Part shown: positions 1-11,299 of the stretch, piece by piece
Numbering within the stretch: the stretch's first letter is position 1
How the letters are laid out: every line of letters starts with the position of its first letter
NCBI GenBank assembly: GCA_029582155.1
Contig: CM055902.1
Location: 15,326,086 to 15,390,085 of the forward strand
Reading direction: 5' to 3'
Length of the DNA stretch: 64,000 bases
DNA from: Panopea generosa
Taxonomy: Eukaryota > Mollusca > Bivalvia > Adapedonta > Hiatellidae
The notes under the pieces: model-generated
The model's database searches: none
What the model was told of the DNA's origin: nothing
What the model saw: only the letters and a program-made list of their open reading frames with translations
Program-made: the position numbers and the translations under genes

Positions 1-1053
1 ATGTATACTGATATACAAGTACATGAATCTGTCGGTAGAAATCCTTCTGCAATTATCTGGCAAATTTCATCGCATTAAGTGTTCATACTGAGCTGCGATC
101 AAACCCATGAGGTCAGAGATGATAAGCAAGTGATCTTAAGACAGTACCTTAGACCACACCGCTACAGGAGACCCTATAATCAATATTGTCATCTATCTCA
201 ATATCATTCTAAATTAATTTCAGAAATAGAATATTACAGAGATAGTTGAACAGACATTCAATAAAAAAGTTTTTGTTTAACTGCAAGTAAATGCACTCTC
301 ACAGTGTAAGCCAAATTACTGCGAAAGCATGCAAATTCTTCGGAGGGAATTTAAAGTAATCGGTTCCTTGTACAGGGAGTGATACCCAGTGCATGTAAAA
401 GATCTAACTGAACTTTTGTGTTAATCAGTGATTCAAATGCCTGTTAACCTGTACACATTGTGTCTATATATTATCATTACAAGTGGCGATTGCAGTATCA
501 ATAGATAGATAGACAGACAGACATGTAGTTTTCAATTATTTGCTTTGAACAGGGTGTCATACCCAGTGCATGTAAAAGATCTTACTGAACTTCTGTGTTA
601 ATCAGTGATTCAAATGCCTGTTTACCGGTGCACATTGTGCCTGCATATTATCATTGCAAGAGGTGATTGCAGTATCAATAGACAGACAGACATGCAGTTT
701 TCAATTATTTGCTTTGAGATTAGTCATAGTGGTCTAATGCACTACAATCAAAAGATTTTAAGAACTTTAGGTTCTGCACTTAAATTTACTTATTACATAA
801 ACTTTCAGGCTCGCCCTCAAGATATTAATTGTATTGATGTAAGAATATTTATATTACTAATAAAAATGAAAGTAGTATATGAGTGGGAGTTCTTTTACAT
901 TTTCATTTCAATAACTTTTAAAATGTTTCATTCTTGTAAATTGATATTTCAATTTACTTGATATCCATTTAGCATATCGTGATTTCCAGCGAATTCTACA
1001 TCATTCACTTGTATTCTAAAATTGAGATCGTCCTATTCTTGTACAACTGTTTT
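1..1053. other. 3' flank of IFTAP with a tandem duplication
   Basis: No gene seen. About 370-549 and 550-717 are two tandem copies of a ~175-bp block; both contain the string GTGTTAATCAGTGATTCAAA and a short AGAC-rich microsatellite (near 506-522 and 680-691). A related, diverged segment lies in opposite orientation near 37850-38030, so this is a dispersed repeat. The open frame at 605-961 runs through the second copy and is not supported as a gene. The stretch should include the 3' UTR of the minus-strand IFTAP gene; I did not find a convincing minus-strand AATAAA here. Confidence 0.55.
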
Positions 1054-4000
1054 CTACATGACAACAGTCTGTCTATTAAGGAGTGGTTTGAGACGTTCCA
1101 TATCCTCGGCCGAGAACTTTGGTGTAAGAACAACATTGTCGTAGTCGAAATCCTCATCCAGATGGAATGGTTCCACTGTGTTACTACACTCAACCTGCAA
1201 TATGATAGTGATAATTGTTTTGTGCAAAGGATGAGGTTTTTTGTTAAAAGAATCCCCACAGAACAATGCAGTTCTGTTGGGAATTTACAGCTTTACAGTC
1301 AAACCTGTCTTAAGCAGCCACTCAAGGGAAAAGTAAAAAATGACACCTTGAGGCAGGTGGCTGCTTAATACAGGTTGATTTAAACTAACATTATAAAAAT
1401 GGTAAATAGAAAATGTGGCTGTTTAAGACCAATGGTTGCTTAATAGAGGTAACCATTAACATAGGATTGATTGATTATATAATATAAAAGTAAACACTTG
1501 GGTAATGGTCAAAATAACATCACTAACTTGACCAATAAATAATGTCAGTGGTCCAAGAATAGGATAGCCCGATGCCCGGGGCTTATCAAATCTGGATCCA
1601 GGCATGTGCCTTTTGAAAGTTACTTGCCAATCAGGCTTGTTAAAAAATCAGACAAGCTAGTTTTCACAATACACAGGTCTGCAAATATCTCAATCCTATA
1701 CGACACAGGTCAAACTGTTATTTATAGACCGTAACTAATCAGTAGAAACAATTGACCCCCGCGGTGTTTATCACACCACATGCCCGATATTGCCACTTTT
1801 GCATATTCAATTAACTATTTTAATTCCTCAAATGTGATTGGTGGATAGCTTTGAATATTAATTAATCTATTTTTATAACCGCTCTGATTGGTCGGATATC
1901 TACGCCTGAGGTACACGCACCTGAGGAAAGATAAAAAAATAGACGATGACGTAATTCGCGGGTGTTCTTCAAATTCTCCATTATGAAAAGCATAAAATTT
2001 CATCAATCAAATTTACCGGTAATCACCAAAATCATTTTTTATGATATTTCTAAAACTATTCAACTGAATTTGAAATATGGAGTATTTTTATTTTTCACTA
2101 GAACTATTGTTCAAGTGTTACTTATTATAACAAGCACTTCTTTGTATTTACTGGGTCAATGGGCAGAGCGATAGTCATTCTCGTGCACCATAAGACAAAT
2201 GAGTTTACAAACACAAATTAACATTTACCTCTTTTGCTGCCTCATCTGGTGATGTATTTGTTTTATATGTGGCTGTGAAATCCAGGGTAGTTTCATTCTT
2301 GGTACCATTTTTTTCAACTGAACTCTCCACTTCTCCTGGAAACAAAATATCCTTCTCTTCTCCTTCTTTGTTTTGAATAGCCAGGTCCATATTTGTATTC
2401 TCTGCACTGACTGTTTGAACTACTCCTTCTGAATCCATCAAAACACTTTTATAAATATCAGTCAGTGTGGCTGTTCGTTTTTCCTCCTCCTCATCTGCAG
2501 ATTTGGATATTCTGTTTAACTCCTCTGGTTTTAAAAGAACTTTAATCTGATTATTTATAGAATCTTCAAAGAGAGATAGAGCTGAATCAGTTTCATCATC
2601 AGTAAATCTTACCTCGTTCGTTTCTTCTTTATTTTCACACTTCTTCCCGGATTTCATCACAATTTGATTTTTCCTGCTTTGCAAAAACTTTTCAATATCT
2701 AAAGAATTGTCAGCAGACGTGGGCTGACTGGTTTTGATATTTTTTCCTTCATTTTCTTCATTCTGGAGATCAGCAAGAAAACTCATCAACAGTTTATCAG
2801 TTGTGTCCTCGTCTATATTGAGTGATTCTGGTAATTCATTATTTGTGTCTACATAGCTACGGGCAGTCTGTTGTACATCTCCATTACTTCTGGACCTGCC
2901 ATTCGTTCTGGAACCTGACATATTATAAAAACATTAAATACTAGACATCGTTTTTGAGAAAACATGTCTGTCTACTTTAACCTAACTTGCACAGAGAAAA
3001 TATATATATATTTTTTAAAATCAAAGATTTCTGTTTTAAAACTGTGAGAGGAGCACAACTCTCTTAAAAAACATGAGACCTGAACACTGTGATGGCACGA
3101 ACATTTTCCATATCGATACATCCTACAAAGTTTCATTAAAATCCAATAAGCAGTTAATAAGAGGAAGAGCGAACAAGATGACAAACAGACAGACAGACAA
3201 ATGCTACACGAATGCTGTTTACAGGGAATTTAATTATTATTGCACTTGAGTAGAGCACTTATTTACTTTAGTGGGTTAGTTCAACCCTATTTTATTGCTT
3301 TTAGAAAACAAGCAAATGGGTTTGGTCGCCACTTCTGACAATCACAGATATGGTCCTCCATTTCAATATATTGGAATTACAATAACATTTAATATGAGCA
3401 AACCAACAACCAAAGGAAATTAATAAATAAAATAAAAAATCTGAAAGTAGGCATTGAGATAAACAAAGTGAGAAATGACAACATATTTTATCTTTTAAGA
3501 ACTGTCATATTTATCGTTCTGGTACACTGAAGGACTGTGAACAGGCAGAGTATCTGATGCCATGAGAGTCCGTTGTTGTCAAAAGAGTTTGTGTATTTAA
3601 TGAATATAGTAAATTGAGGCACGTAATAGGTATATGAGGGCAGGAATAGTAAAGGAAGTAACACAGTATGAATATTCAGACATATTACCCACAGGTCAAA
3701 GTATGTACCTAGGACCCCCACCCCAAAAATTATTAATGTGTTTTATACATGTTTGATTTTAATTTATGTTCATTTGAGAAAAAAAATTAAAAAAAGGATT
3801 CTCTTCTAGGTACGATAGTTTGATCTGTGATATTACCTTGAGAGAAGCTGGCAGAATAACCTGGTGCATCTGCATCCAACCAATCAGCTTGTTCTTCATC
3901 CACATCTTCAACATTCTCATCTTCAATGTAATTGTCAAACTGGAATATAGGAATTATAGGGATTATGTACTGAACACAACAGCTAACCAGCCGCTTTTGT

Positions 4001-7000
4001 AGTTCCAATATCTTCATCAAAATATTGAGTAGCATTATTAATATCTGCATACAAATAATATGACATTAAGAGACAACTATCATAGCCTAAATACTCTTTC
4101 TTATTTAAGTTCAAATTTCAAGGCAATTTCTTTGTTATGTTTTGACAAAATGGACTTTCATGAACAACATCCAGTGCCGGTTGTATCCAGGAATTTTACA
4201 AGAGCAATTCACCAGAGATTCCTACATTTTTATACCCAATCTACTTAATTCATTAAATACATGTACACAATTTTTTTGACAATAACGGGCTCTCTTGGCA
4301 GGTGGCGGGTTAGTGTTCTATCCAGAGTTCAATATATAATTATTGTTATGTTATCTATGAAAGATCTATGAATACATGTATTATGCATATTGGAGTATTA
4401 TAATTGAAGAATGTATAACTATGTATTATGCATAAATTTGTGTTACTATTGATTTATACTAAATAAATCTATTTTAGCTTGACAACAAAGTAAGCTCGGA
4501 GCTCTGGTGAATCACTCAAATTCCTGGGTGGATCATGTGGTCCAGTGGTAGAGATTCAAATCCAGAATCGTAGGGTCAAGCCTCCCCCATGGCTATGTGT
4601 GGTATAAGTGTCTTGCTCAAAAACACCACACATGGCCGTGGGAGAATATCGAACCCACAACCCTCTTGGTTTGATGCACTACCACTGGACTAAATGCTCC
4701 ACAATCCTTATGGTGGAGGTTAACATCATATTTTATTATAAAATGCAGTGAAGCGGCATCCTTCCTCATGTATACTGTAAAATGTGATGGTAGTTACAAC
4801 TGTTTTGCAATCAACTGTCAAAACTCAGTCTGTTGGCAGTTTTGTACCTTGACAAGTTTGCCTGTCCTAATGATCTTTGTTCCACTCATTCTGCTTGTCT
4901 TGTCTCCATCACAAAGAGTCTGTATGAAACAACAAGAACAACTACAATATATGATTATTTATTACAGAACAGAATAAAATGCTATTTGACTTATACAACT
5001 ACAGCACATATTCATATAAAAAAATATAAACATGTAAATAAATAGATGATTTAGTTATATCATATGGTAAAATAATAATACACAATTCTACAAATACACA
5101 TATGGAAAAAAACACATAAACATGCGCTAAAATCTCAGTTTTCAAGTGCTCAAATTTAATGACAACTTTTAGTTATTTTCAAGACTGATCTAATATTGTA
5201 TATAACATGTAGATATGGCACATTTTATATATTTTGCTATTTCAAGCTAAAAAGACTATTAATTTTATCTGATTAATAAGTTTATGACTAGAAACATATT
5301 AAGTCACTGTTAATAAATATTTGTTAATTGTATTGCTTTCTTGAATCTGAGCATATTTTCTTTTACATGTACAATAAACACTCAACAATGCTTTTAAATG
5401 TAGCATCTCATGTGTACATTAATTAGAAAGGCCATGCATTTAAAAAAGTTTACAAAGAAGCACAAAATGCAGATAAGGCATAAATTGCGACACAATATAT
5501 ATTCCTGACCTTCAGTGTACAGGAGCAATATTATAAAAGACAAAATTGCTATCTTGTCTGATTTCCTTCTTTCTTATTTTGTTATTGTCATTTTATTTAT
5601 TTGTTTTATTTGAAATAATTGCCTTAAGTTACTGGCCATGCACAATTATATACTACTATTTTGATTAAAACGTTTTTAGTAAATGGTCTTTGACAATCAT
5701 GGGCCGTAATTAATGTTGTTGGAATCTGTTGCCAACGCTTTTTGCTCCTTATTTAAAATATATATGTAAATAGACACTTTTAATGATTTTTGTCAATATT
5801 TTCATTTATGGTAATGTAACAACTTTTTTTTAATTTTTAACAAACAGCAGTCTAAATTATATTTATAATTAAACTTTCATTTCATTTTGTCAATAACCAA
5901 AAAAGCAACTCACTTTTCAAAAGAAAGAAATAATTCCACTCACATAATCAGTTATTACAATCTTTATTCTTTCATAAATTAAGCAATGATAATGATGCAG
6001 TGGACAAAATGTTGGCTGCTCATGCCAGAGGTTGTGGGTTTGATCTAACCAGGAAACAGACCTGAGAGCAATTCACATAAGCTCTAAAGCAATTACAACC
6101 GAGCTATAATTAATTTAGTATAACTTGTCTTCTTAGGTTTTGAACAGTTAACCAAATAATAGATGGAGTGAAGCATGTGGTCCAGTGGTAGAGCATGAAC
6201 CCATGATCGAAGGGTTGTGGGTTTGATCCTCCACCAGTGCTATGTGTGATGTCTCTGAGAAAGACACTTTTTTCGCATGTGCTTAGTACTGGTTCTACCC
6301 AGGAAGACACTTTTTCCGCATGTGCTTAGTACTGGTTCTACCCAGGAAGACACTTTTTCCGCATATGCTTAGTACTCGTTCTACCCAGGAAGACACTTTT
6401 TCTGCATACGCTTAGTACTGGTTCTACCCAGGAAGACACTTTTTCCGCATATGCTTAGTACTGGTTCTACCCAGGAAGATTCGAGCATGATTTGTCTAAG
6501 TTGTAATATCTTGTTTCACAATCAAAGTAAAATAAAGAAGAAAAATTAAATAAATAAATGCTATTTTATATTTCAAAGTACCTCCTCTTCTACGTCCAAC
6601 TTCTGCTCCATGGTTTTTGTTTGCTTTTCCATTCTTTCTCTCTCAGTGTGGGAGTTATTACTTGTTTTGACATTGATCTGTTGGGGTACTGGTAACAGCC
6701 CGCCTACACTATTGTTAGTCTGAACTTTAACTGCAGTTAACACCGATGTTTTTTTCTTTTCATCTTTATTCAAATCTTCTGTAATGATGTACAGTAATTT
6801 ATTGGCATATTTTAAAAAATATTCCCTGCAAATGAAATCACAATATACTATGATTTATTTGTACCTGTAATATATATAATAAATAGATTTGTCAAATTGA
6901 ATCTAAGAGTACATTAATTTTTAATCATCATTATAAATCTTTGCAATTCCGGCCACACTATTTCTGACTTATGTGAAACATGAACATATTTTTCTACATA

Positions 7001-10000
7001 TACATGCAAATTGGAACATATAGCTAAGAATAGTTTGTACTATTCTTAGTTTTATTTGTATGTTAAATCTCCCAAGTTTAATTAACTGTACTTTTCTGTG
7101 ACTCACTGTAAAATAATTCACGTGTTATATGTTAATGTGGGGGGTGGACATACAAACTGTTCTCCACAACAATATATACATACAGTCAAACCTTTCTTAA
7201 GCAGCCAGTCAAGGGAAGAAGCAAAAGTGACCTTTAAGACAGGTTTTTGCTTAATACAGATTAAATTACTCTGAAAAAATAGAAAATATGGTTACTTAAT
7301 AAAGCTGGCTTCTTAATAGAAGTGACCACTTACACAGGTTTGACTGTACATGTGTCTATAGTTTTAAACTTATTTATTTTATTTCAATTGTGAAACAAAT
7401 TATTACAACTTATACAAATCATGCTTAAAGTCTTCCTGGGTAGAACCAGAACTAAGCATATGTGTATATGTTACAGTAAGATTGTGAAACCAGGGATTTC
7501 ATGAAATCCCTGAAAATTCCAGTAATTTCATGAAATCCCTGAAAAATGTAGTCAGGGATTTCATGAAATCCCTGAAGAGGAAATAAGCAGACAATACATC
7601 TGGTGATTTTTTATTTATTGATACATTTGAATAATCAGGTATACATTTCAGGTATAGTTTCTTGCGTAGTTCAACCAAACTGCAAACTTACAATGACAAT
7701 AAACCCCTTCACTGCTTACCTTAAACTATAGTGTTATATGGAAACAGATTAGATCAGGATGAAACACCGAGTAACTCGGCGTCTCATCCAGATCCATGCT
7801 GTTTGACACTCGGCCAATATTTTCGCCAAAATTTCAAACTGCAAACTGTTGTGAATCAGAGAGAAAACAGTAAAACTCATCAATTTACCAGCATCTAATT
7901 TATTGACAATTAAACCCTTCACTGCTTACCTTAAACTATAGTGTTATATGGAAACAGCTTAGATCAGGATGAGACACTCGGCGTCTCATCCGGATCCAAG
8001 CTGTTTGACACTCGGCCAATATTTTCGCCAAAATTAAGTTAATCTCCGAAGTTTGAAAATGCAGCAGACACAATGTTGCACATGCGCAGAATTGCTTCTG
8101 GCAGTAAAGGGTTTAAATAAATACAGAATAAAACATAGAAGAAAGGGGAAGGTATGGTGGGTTGGTAAAACAGGTCTCAAGGAAAGCACTTTGATGATTG
8201 TGTTTAAAAAAGGCACTACAGTAAAGTGCAATGAGCACTGCAGTAACTGATTAATGCGACACACATTTCCCATTGTATATTGGGCATATCTATCAAAAGT
8301 TTATTTGTTGGAGCATGTGAGGCTGGAATGACATCTTGAGTTACACTTCAGCTTTGCTTTAAAACATTTGCATCTGTTGGACTGGCACTTTTTTGGACCG
8401 TTGCAGTTGCACTTGGTAAAACCTTGCCCACCAGATGAAGGTTCCGCAATAACAGCAGAACGAAGTGACGTTACATTCTCCTGACTAACATCAGCTTCTG
8501 TCAGTAATCGCTGAGGACACAGATCAAACTGGTTCCTGGAGTATTGTCCCTTTAAAACACCTGCCTTTACAGCAATCTTGTACTGGTCAGTGTCGACATC
8601 TCTGTTGACAATGACACCAAGAATGTTACAAGGATCCCCTCTGCCACGATCTACTGCCGGTATAGGAACAGCCACATTGTCCCCAGGCACACCGGTTTTG
8701 AGATCCACACGGCTGCATTTCACCATCCTCTCTGCCTGAGATAGTAGTGCTGCATAAGCTTCAGCTCTACGCTTCCTGATCTGGATAGTGTGGTCTTCCA
8801 AGATTAGTGTGGTGGTGACTGATGGGGATATCTGGGAATGGTCTGGCGGGTTCATTTCACTGGTAGAAGGCAGTATGATAAGTACAGTGTCTTCATGGTA
8901 AGCTGGTGTAGAAGATGGGCTGCTTAAGTCGGCTGGTATACTGTCAGTTTCATGTGGAGATGTTGGGCTGCTTGAGGAGGCTGGTATGCTGTCAGTTTCA
9001 TGAGAAGAAGCTGAGCCGCTTGAGGACGCTGTAATGCTGTCAGTTTCATGAGAAGGAGTTGTGCTGCTTGAGATGACTTGTATGATGTCAGCTTCTTGTG
9101 TATGAGGTGTGCTACACGAGAAAGCAGCCAGAAGATCATCCTCACTCTCCATCCTGTAGATCACTTCTGTGGGTAGTGCTGAAGAGGTTAAGCCCACTCG
9201 AGCTTCACACCCAAACATGGCCGAGAATGGTGAACACTTAATTGAGTGATGTGCTGAGTTCTTCTGGAATTGTACAAACTTGATGCCTGTAGCCCAGTCC
9301 TGTGTTTCATTGTCTGCCATCCATGCCACTAACATGTCCTTGATGTCTCCATTTGCACGTTCTACAGAACCTTGGCTTTGTGGATGACGGGGTTTCATAC
9401 TATCAGAAGACATCTTGCATGAAAGTAAATCTATACTGAATGGGCTGAACCGGGATGCCTTTTAAACGGACAGGGCTCAGGTGAAGCCATTTGCCAGGCC
9501 CACACCTATTGACCTTGTGTGACTCAAAATAATTGACATATGGTCAGACCGACACCCAGGCCCACCCCTATTGTCCTGACAAACACCTTTTTCCTGGTAG
9601 TGCACATCAGTAGAAGTGGCTTTCTGACACTGTTTGTGCTAATGAGTGATGTAATAATCAGAAAAAAAAACACAACTGTATAGTAAGTTAACTAAAATAG
9701 AATTACACAGATTTACTGAAATCAGCCAGTAAGATAGTGTAAAATCCCTGCCCATATTTCAGGGATTTCATGAAATTACTGGAATTTTCAGGGATTTCAT
9801 GAAATCCCTGAGTGAAACAGTAATTTCGTTATATTACTGAAATTTTCAGGGATTTCATGAAATCCCTGAGTGAAACAGTAATTTCGTTATATTACTGAAA
9901 TTTTCAGGGATTTCATGAAATCCCTGGTTTCACAATCTTACTGTAACATATACGAGGTGTGTTAAAAAATATGTGAACTTTTGTAACAATTTAATTAAAA

Positions 10001-11299
10001 CATTTAATATAGCAACTGAATAAAAAATTATATTGTCATAAACAGTAATATTTCTGTAGTAACAGCACTAGAAAATATGCATGTTATGGCTACTCGGAGC
10101 AGTCCGATGACGTCAACAACATCAAATATTTGCATAACGTTTAGCCGGCCAAATCACATTTTGTCAAACTAACCACCCAGCTCTTGGATACACTTCATAC
10201 ATATCTTTTCACCCATTTATCATACACATCTCTATATCACTATTCCTTGAACTGTGCAATGATGCAATGCATTTGAAATGGAAGTTCATGTACATTTGAA
10301 CATTTAAAAATTGTGTTAATACCTGGCGTCATTGGACTACTCGTGTAGCCATTACATGCATATTTTCTAGCGCTGTTGCTACGTAACAGTATTGAATAGC
10401 AATATGAAATTTAAAGGAAATTATCCTTTAACCCTTTACTTCGAATAGACGCCTTTGGACACCTAATATAGAAGACTTTTGAATTATTGGGTGAATTATG
10501 TTTATGTTAACTGACAGAGTGGAAAACAGTGCAGGAAGTGTTCAGGTTGCTCGTTACGAGGAATCTGAACTCTTCCTGCACTGTTTTCAAAGGCCTTCTG
10601 TGATTGGTACGGGAAAACGCGTATCTATGGAGTAAAGGGTTAACTGATAACATAATTTTTATTTATACATGTGCTATATTTAATGTTGAAAATATTACAA
10701 AAGTCCACAATATTTTTTTTAACACACCTCAAGAGTGTCTTGTGCAAGGACACCACACATAGCCTGGATCAAACCCACGACCCTCTGATCCTGGGTTCAA
10801 TGCTGTACCACTGCACCACTCATGTCTACAAATGTGCCTAAAATAATGCTATTAGTTTATATGCATACTAATGTTAATGGCTTTGTTTAGCTGTTAGCAA
10901 ATGCACAGATCCAGGCAGTAGTTTAATACTAGATCTATTAGTATTTAAAAATATAAATTACTAAAGTCAGTAAACTCTTTATTCAAGATATTTAGGTAAC
11001 TCATAAATTGATTTAATACAATTATTACTTCAGGGTGTTCCTGAGTTTTTAGTTGGAGGGTTTACACTGAAATATGTGCCACCTTTTTAATATTTTGGGT
11101 GCTTTGCAGAATCATCTATATCTGAAGCATTAGATAAAATACTTTAATAACTGGTACCTGGTTTCAAGAATGTAAAACCATTGATAAAGTCGTCATAGCT
11201 CTGTTCGGTGTTCCTCATCACCTTTTCCAGGGCACCATTCATGCTGTCATCTCGAGCATTAAGTCGATTATCCTCAGATGGTGTTGGGGAAGTTGCCAT
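1054..11299 (-). CDS. IFTAP: IFTAP homologue (intraflagellar transport associated protein), 5 coding exons
   Basis: Coding exons in transcript order: 11299-11158, 6778-6582, 3939-3837, 2914-2229, 1194-1054. All have AG/GT borders, phases join exactly, and the total is 422 codons plus stop. The start is the ATG at 11299, inside an exon whose acceptor is at 11343, so a noncoding first exon lies upstream. Seen: an N-terminal segment around residues 24-43 (LEKVMRNTEQSYDDFINGF), a long acidic low-complexity middle, a PGEVE motif in exon 4, and a C-terminal block LDEDFDYDNVVLTPKFS from about residue 388. These three blocks match vertebrate IFTAP (C11orf74) as I know it, in the same order. Known for the family: a small cilium-linked protein that binds the IFT-A complex. 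The protein here is roughly twice the vertebrate length, mainly through the acidic middle. Intron 1 (11157-6779) contains the transposon stack. Confidence 0.82.
1296..1473 (+). mobile_element. TA-flanked MITE, family M1
   Basis: Starts TA-CAGTCAAACCTGTCTTAAG and ends in a decayed GGATTGATTG-AT. It has the same internal layout as the better copies at 7183, 25896 and 48022. It lies just upstream of the last IFTAP coding exon, in the last intron. Confidence 0.65.
3988..4044 (-). other. Possible 57-nt cassette exon of IFTAP
   Basis: This 57-nt stretch has an acceptor-like TATGCAG before it and a donor-like GTTAGC after it on the minus strand. Its length is a multiple of three, so it could be included between the 6778-6582 and 3939-3837 exons without breaking the frame. 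In the frame set by the neighbours it would encode a leucine/isoleucine-rich 19-residue segment, unlike the acidic sequence around it. Another frame looks more like the gene (acidic, ending GTTKAA) but does not fit the flanking phases. It may be a spurious or minor exon. Confidence 0.25.
4533..4715. repeat. SINE family A, two partial copies tail to tail
   Basis: A plus-strand tRNA-like head (TGGTCCAGTGGTAGAG, about 4550) runs into its body. It is followed by a second copy in the opposite orientation whose head ends near 4710 (the plus strand reads CTACCACTGGACTAAATGC). The two halves form a long imperfect inverted repeat around GTCTTGCTCAAAAACACC. Confidence 0.6.
6172..6540 (+). repeat. SINE family A, near full length, with internal tandem units
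   Basis: The tRNA-like head (A-box TGGTCCAGTGG; B-box GGTTTGATCC) begins at about 6178. The body contains five tandem ~48-bp units, each with GCTTAGTACTGGTTCTACCC followed by AGGAAGA, from about 6260 to 6480. The tail ends CACAATCAAAGTAAAATAAAG. Other copies here carry one body unit, so the tandem expansion belongs to this copy. Confidence 0.7.
7183..7346 (+). mobile_element. TA-flanked MITE, family M1 (best-preserved copy)
   Basis: 164 bp beginning CAGTCAAACC and ending GGTTTGACTG, flanked on both sides by TA. Terminal inverted repeats that start CAGT and a TA target duplication point to mobilisation by a Tc1/mariner-type transposase (inference from termini). There is no coding capacity. 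Confidence 0.8.
7378..7464 (-). repeat. SINE family A, 3' part, split from 10733-10835
   Basis: The minus-strand tail and body of SINE A (TTGTGAAACAAATTATTACA through GAACCAGAACTAAGCATATG) stop at the TATA preceding the Ginger-type element. The missing half, with the tRNA-like head, resumes at about 10733 on the far side of the transposon stack. Confidence 0.6.
7914..8112. mobile_element. Small TTAA-flanked MITE inside the Ginger element
   Basis: Starts ACCCTTCACTGC and ends GCAGTAAAGGGT, with TTAA on both sides (7910-7913, 8113-8116). This fits a piggyBac-type TTAA target. A partial second copy of the left half lies at about 7698-7850 (the same TTCACTGCTTACCTTAAACT), so the region was also duplicated. 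Confidence 0.6.
8301..9413 (-). pseudogene. C-terminal part of a KRBA2-like Ginger integrase
   Basis: An uninterrupted 370-codon frame. It starts just before the end of a retroviral-type integrase (rve) core: HPQSQGSVERAN at residues 10-21, where E18 corresponds to the third catalytic acid of the DDE triad. The two upstream Asp and the zinc-binding N-terminus are absent and I see no remnant in 9414-9760. After the core come four Ser-rich repeats with SHETDSI (about residues 99-165), a segment with ECPQRLLTEADV-like character, and a Cys-rich tail (KCNCNGPKKCQSNRCKCF) resembling a Tesmin/CXC motif. This order is typical of the invertebrate proteins named KRAB-A domain-containing protein 2-like. 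The intact frame could mean recent decay or continued use, but without the first two catalytic residues it cannot act as an integrase alone. Confidence 0.75.
9953..10730. mobile_element. Non-autonomous mariner-like element
   Basis: Left end TA-CGAGGTGTGTTAAAAAATAT at 9951; right end AATATTTTTTTTAACACACCTC finishing at 10730. The inverted ends continue imperfectly inwards (ACTTTTGTAAC versus TTACAAAAGT). CGAGGTGTGTT next to TA is a common mariner end type. No transposase frame is left. It contains a TTAA-flanked MITE at 10432-10639. Its left TA forms part of the TATA used by the adjacent Ginger insertion. Confidence 0.65.
10432..10639. mobile_element. piggyBac-type MITE, family P1, copy 1
   Basis: 208 bp, TTAA-CCCTTTACT at the left and AGTAAAGGG-TTAA at the right. 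The centre folds on itself: GAAAACAGTGCAGGAAGTGT pairs imperfectly with CTCTTCCTGCACTGTTTTC. CCC...GGG termini in a TTAA target are the piggyBac signature. Confidence 0.8.
10733..10835 (-). repeat. SINE family A, head half, continuation of 7378-7464
   Basis: The minus strand carries the tRNA-like head; the plus strand shows GATCAAACCCACGACCCTCT and ACCACTGCACCACTCATG. With the 7378-7464 piece it rebuilds one SINE whose break lies in the usual CATATGTG...GTGTCTTG region. Confidence 0.6.

Larger units (their letters stand above)
7469..9948 (-). mobile_element. Ginger-type DNA transposon, internally decayed
   Basis: The 2480-bp element starts TGTTACAGTAAG and ends CTTACTGTAACA, with near-perfect inverted ends of about 55 bp, and is flanked by TATA on both sides (7465-7468 and 9949-9952). 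TGTNR...YNACA termini with a 4-bp target duplication are the published signature of Ginger elements. Near the ends are repeated perfect palindromes with arm CAGGGATTTCA, at 7491-7512 and 7553-7574 on the left and 9789-9810, 9847-9868 and 9905-9926 on the right, plus half copies; they look like transposase binding sites. Inside are the truncated integrase-like gene on the minus strand and a further small element at 7914-8112. The N-terminal integrase core is missing, so the copy is not autonomous. Confidence 0.82.

Noticed and set aside
605-1368. Two plus-strand frames of 118 and 129 codons near the window start
   Set aside because: The first covers a dispersed repeat; the second is antisense to the last IFTAP exon and runs into an M1 MITE.
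6573-6840. IFTAP exon 2 starting at 6825 (adding EYFLKYANKLLYII)
   Set aside because: That acceptor gives a phase clash with the 11158 donor; the acceptor CATTACAG at 6779 restores the frame exactly.
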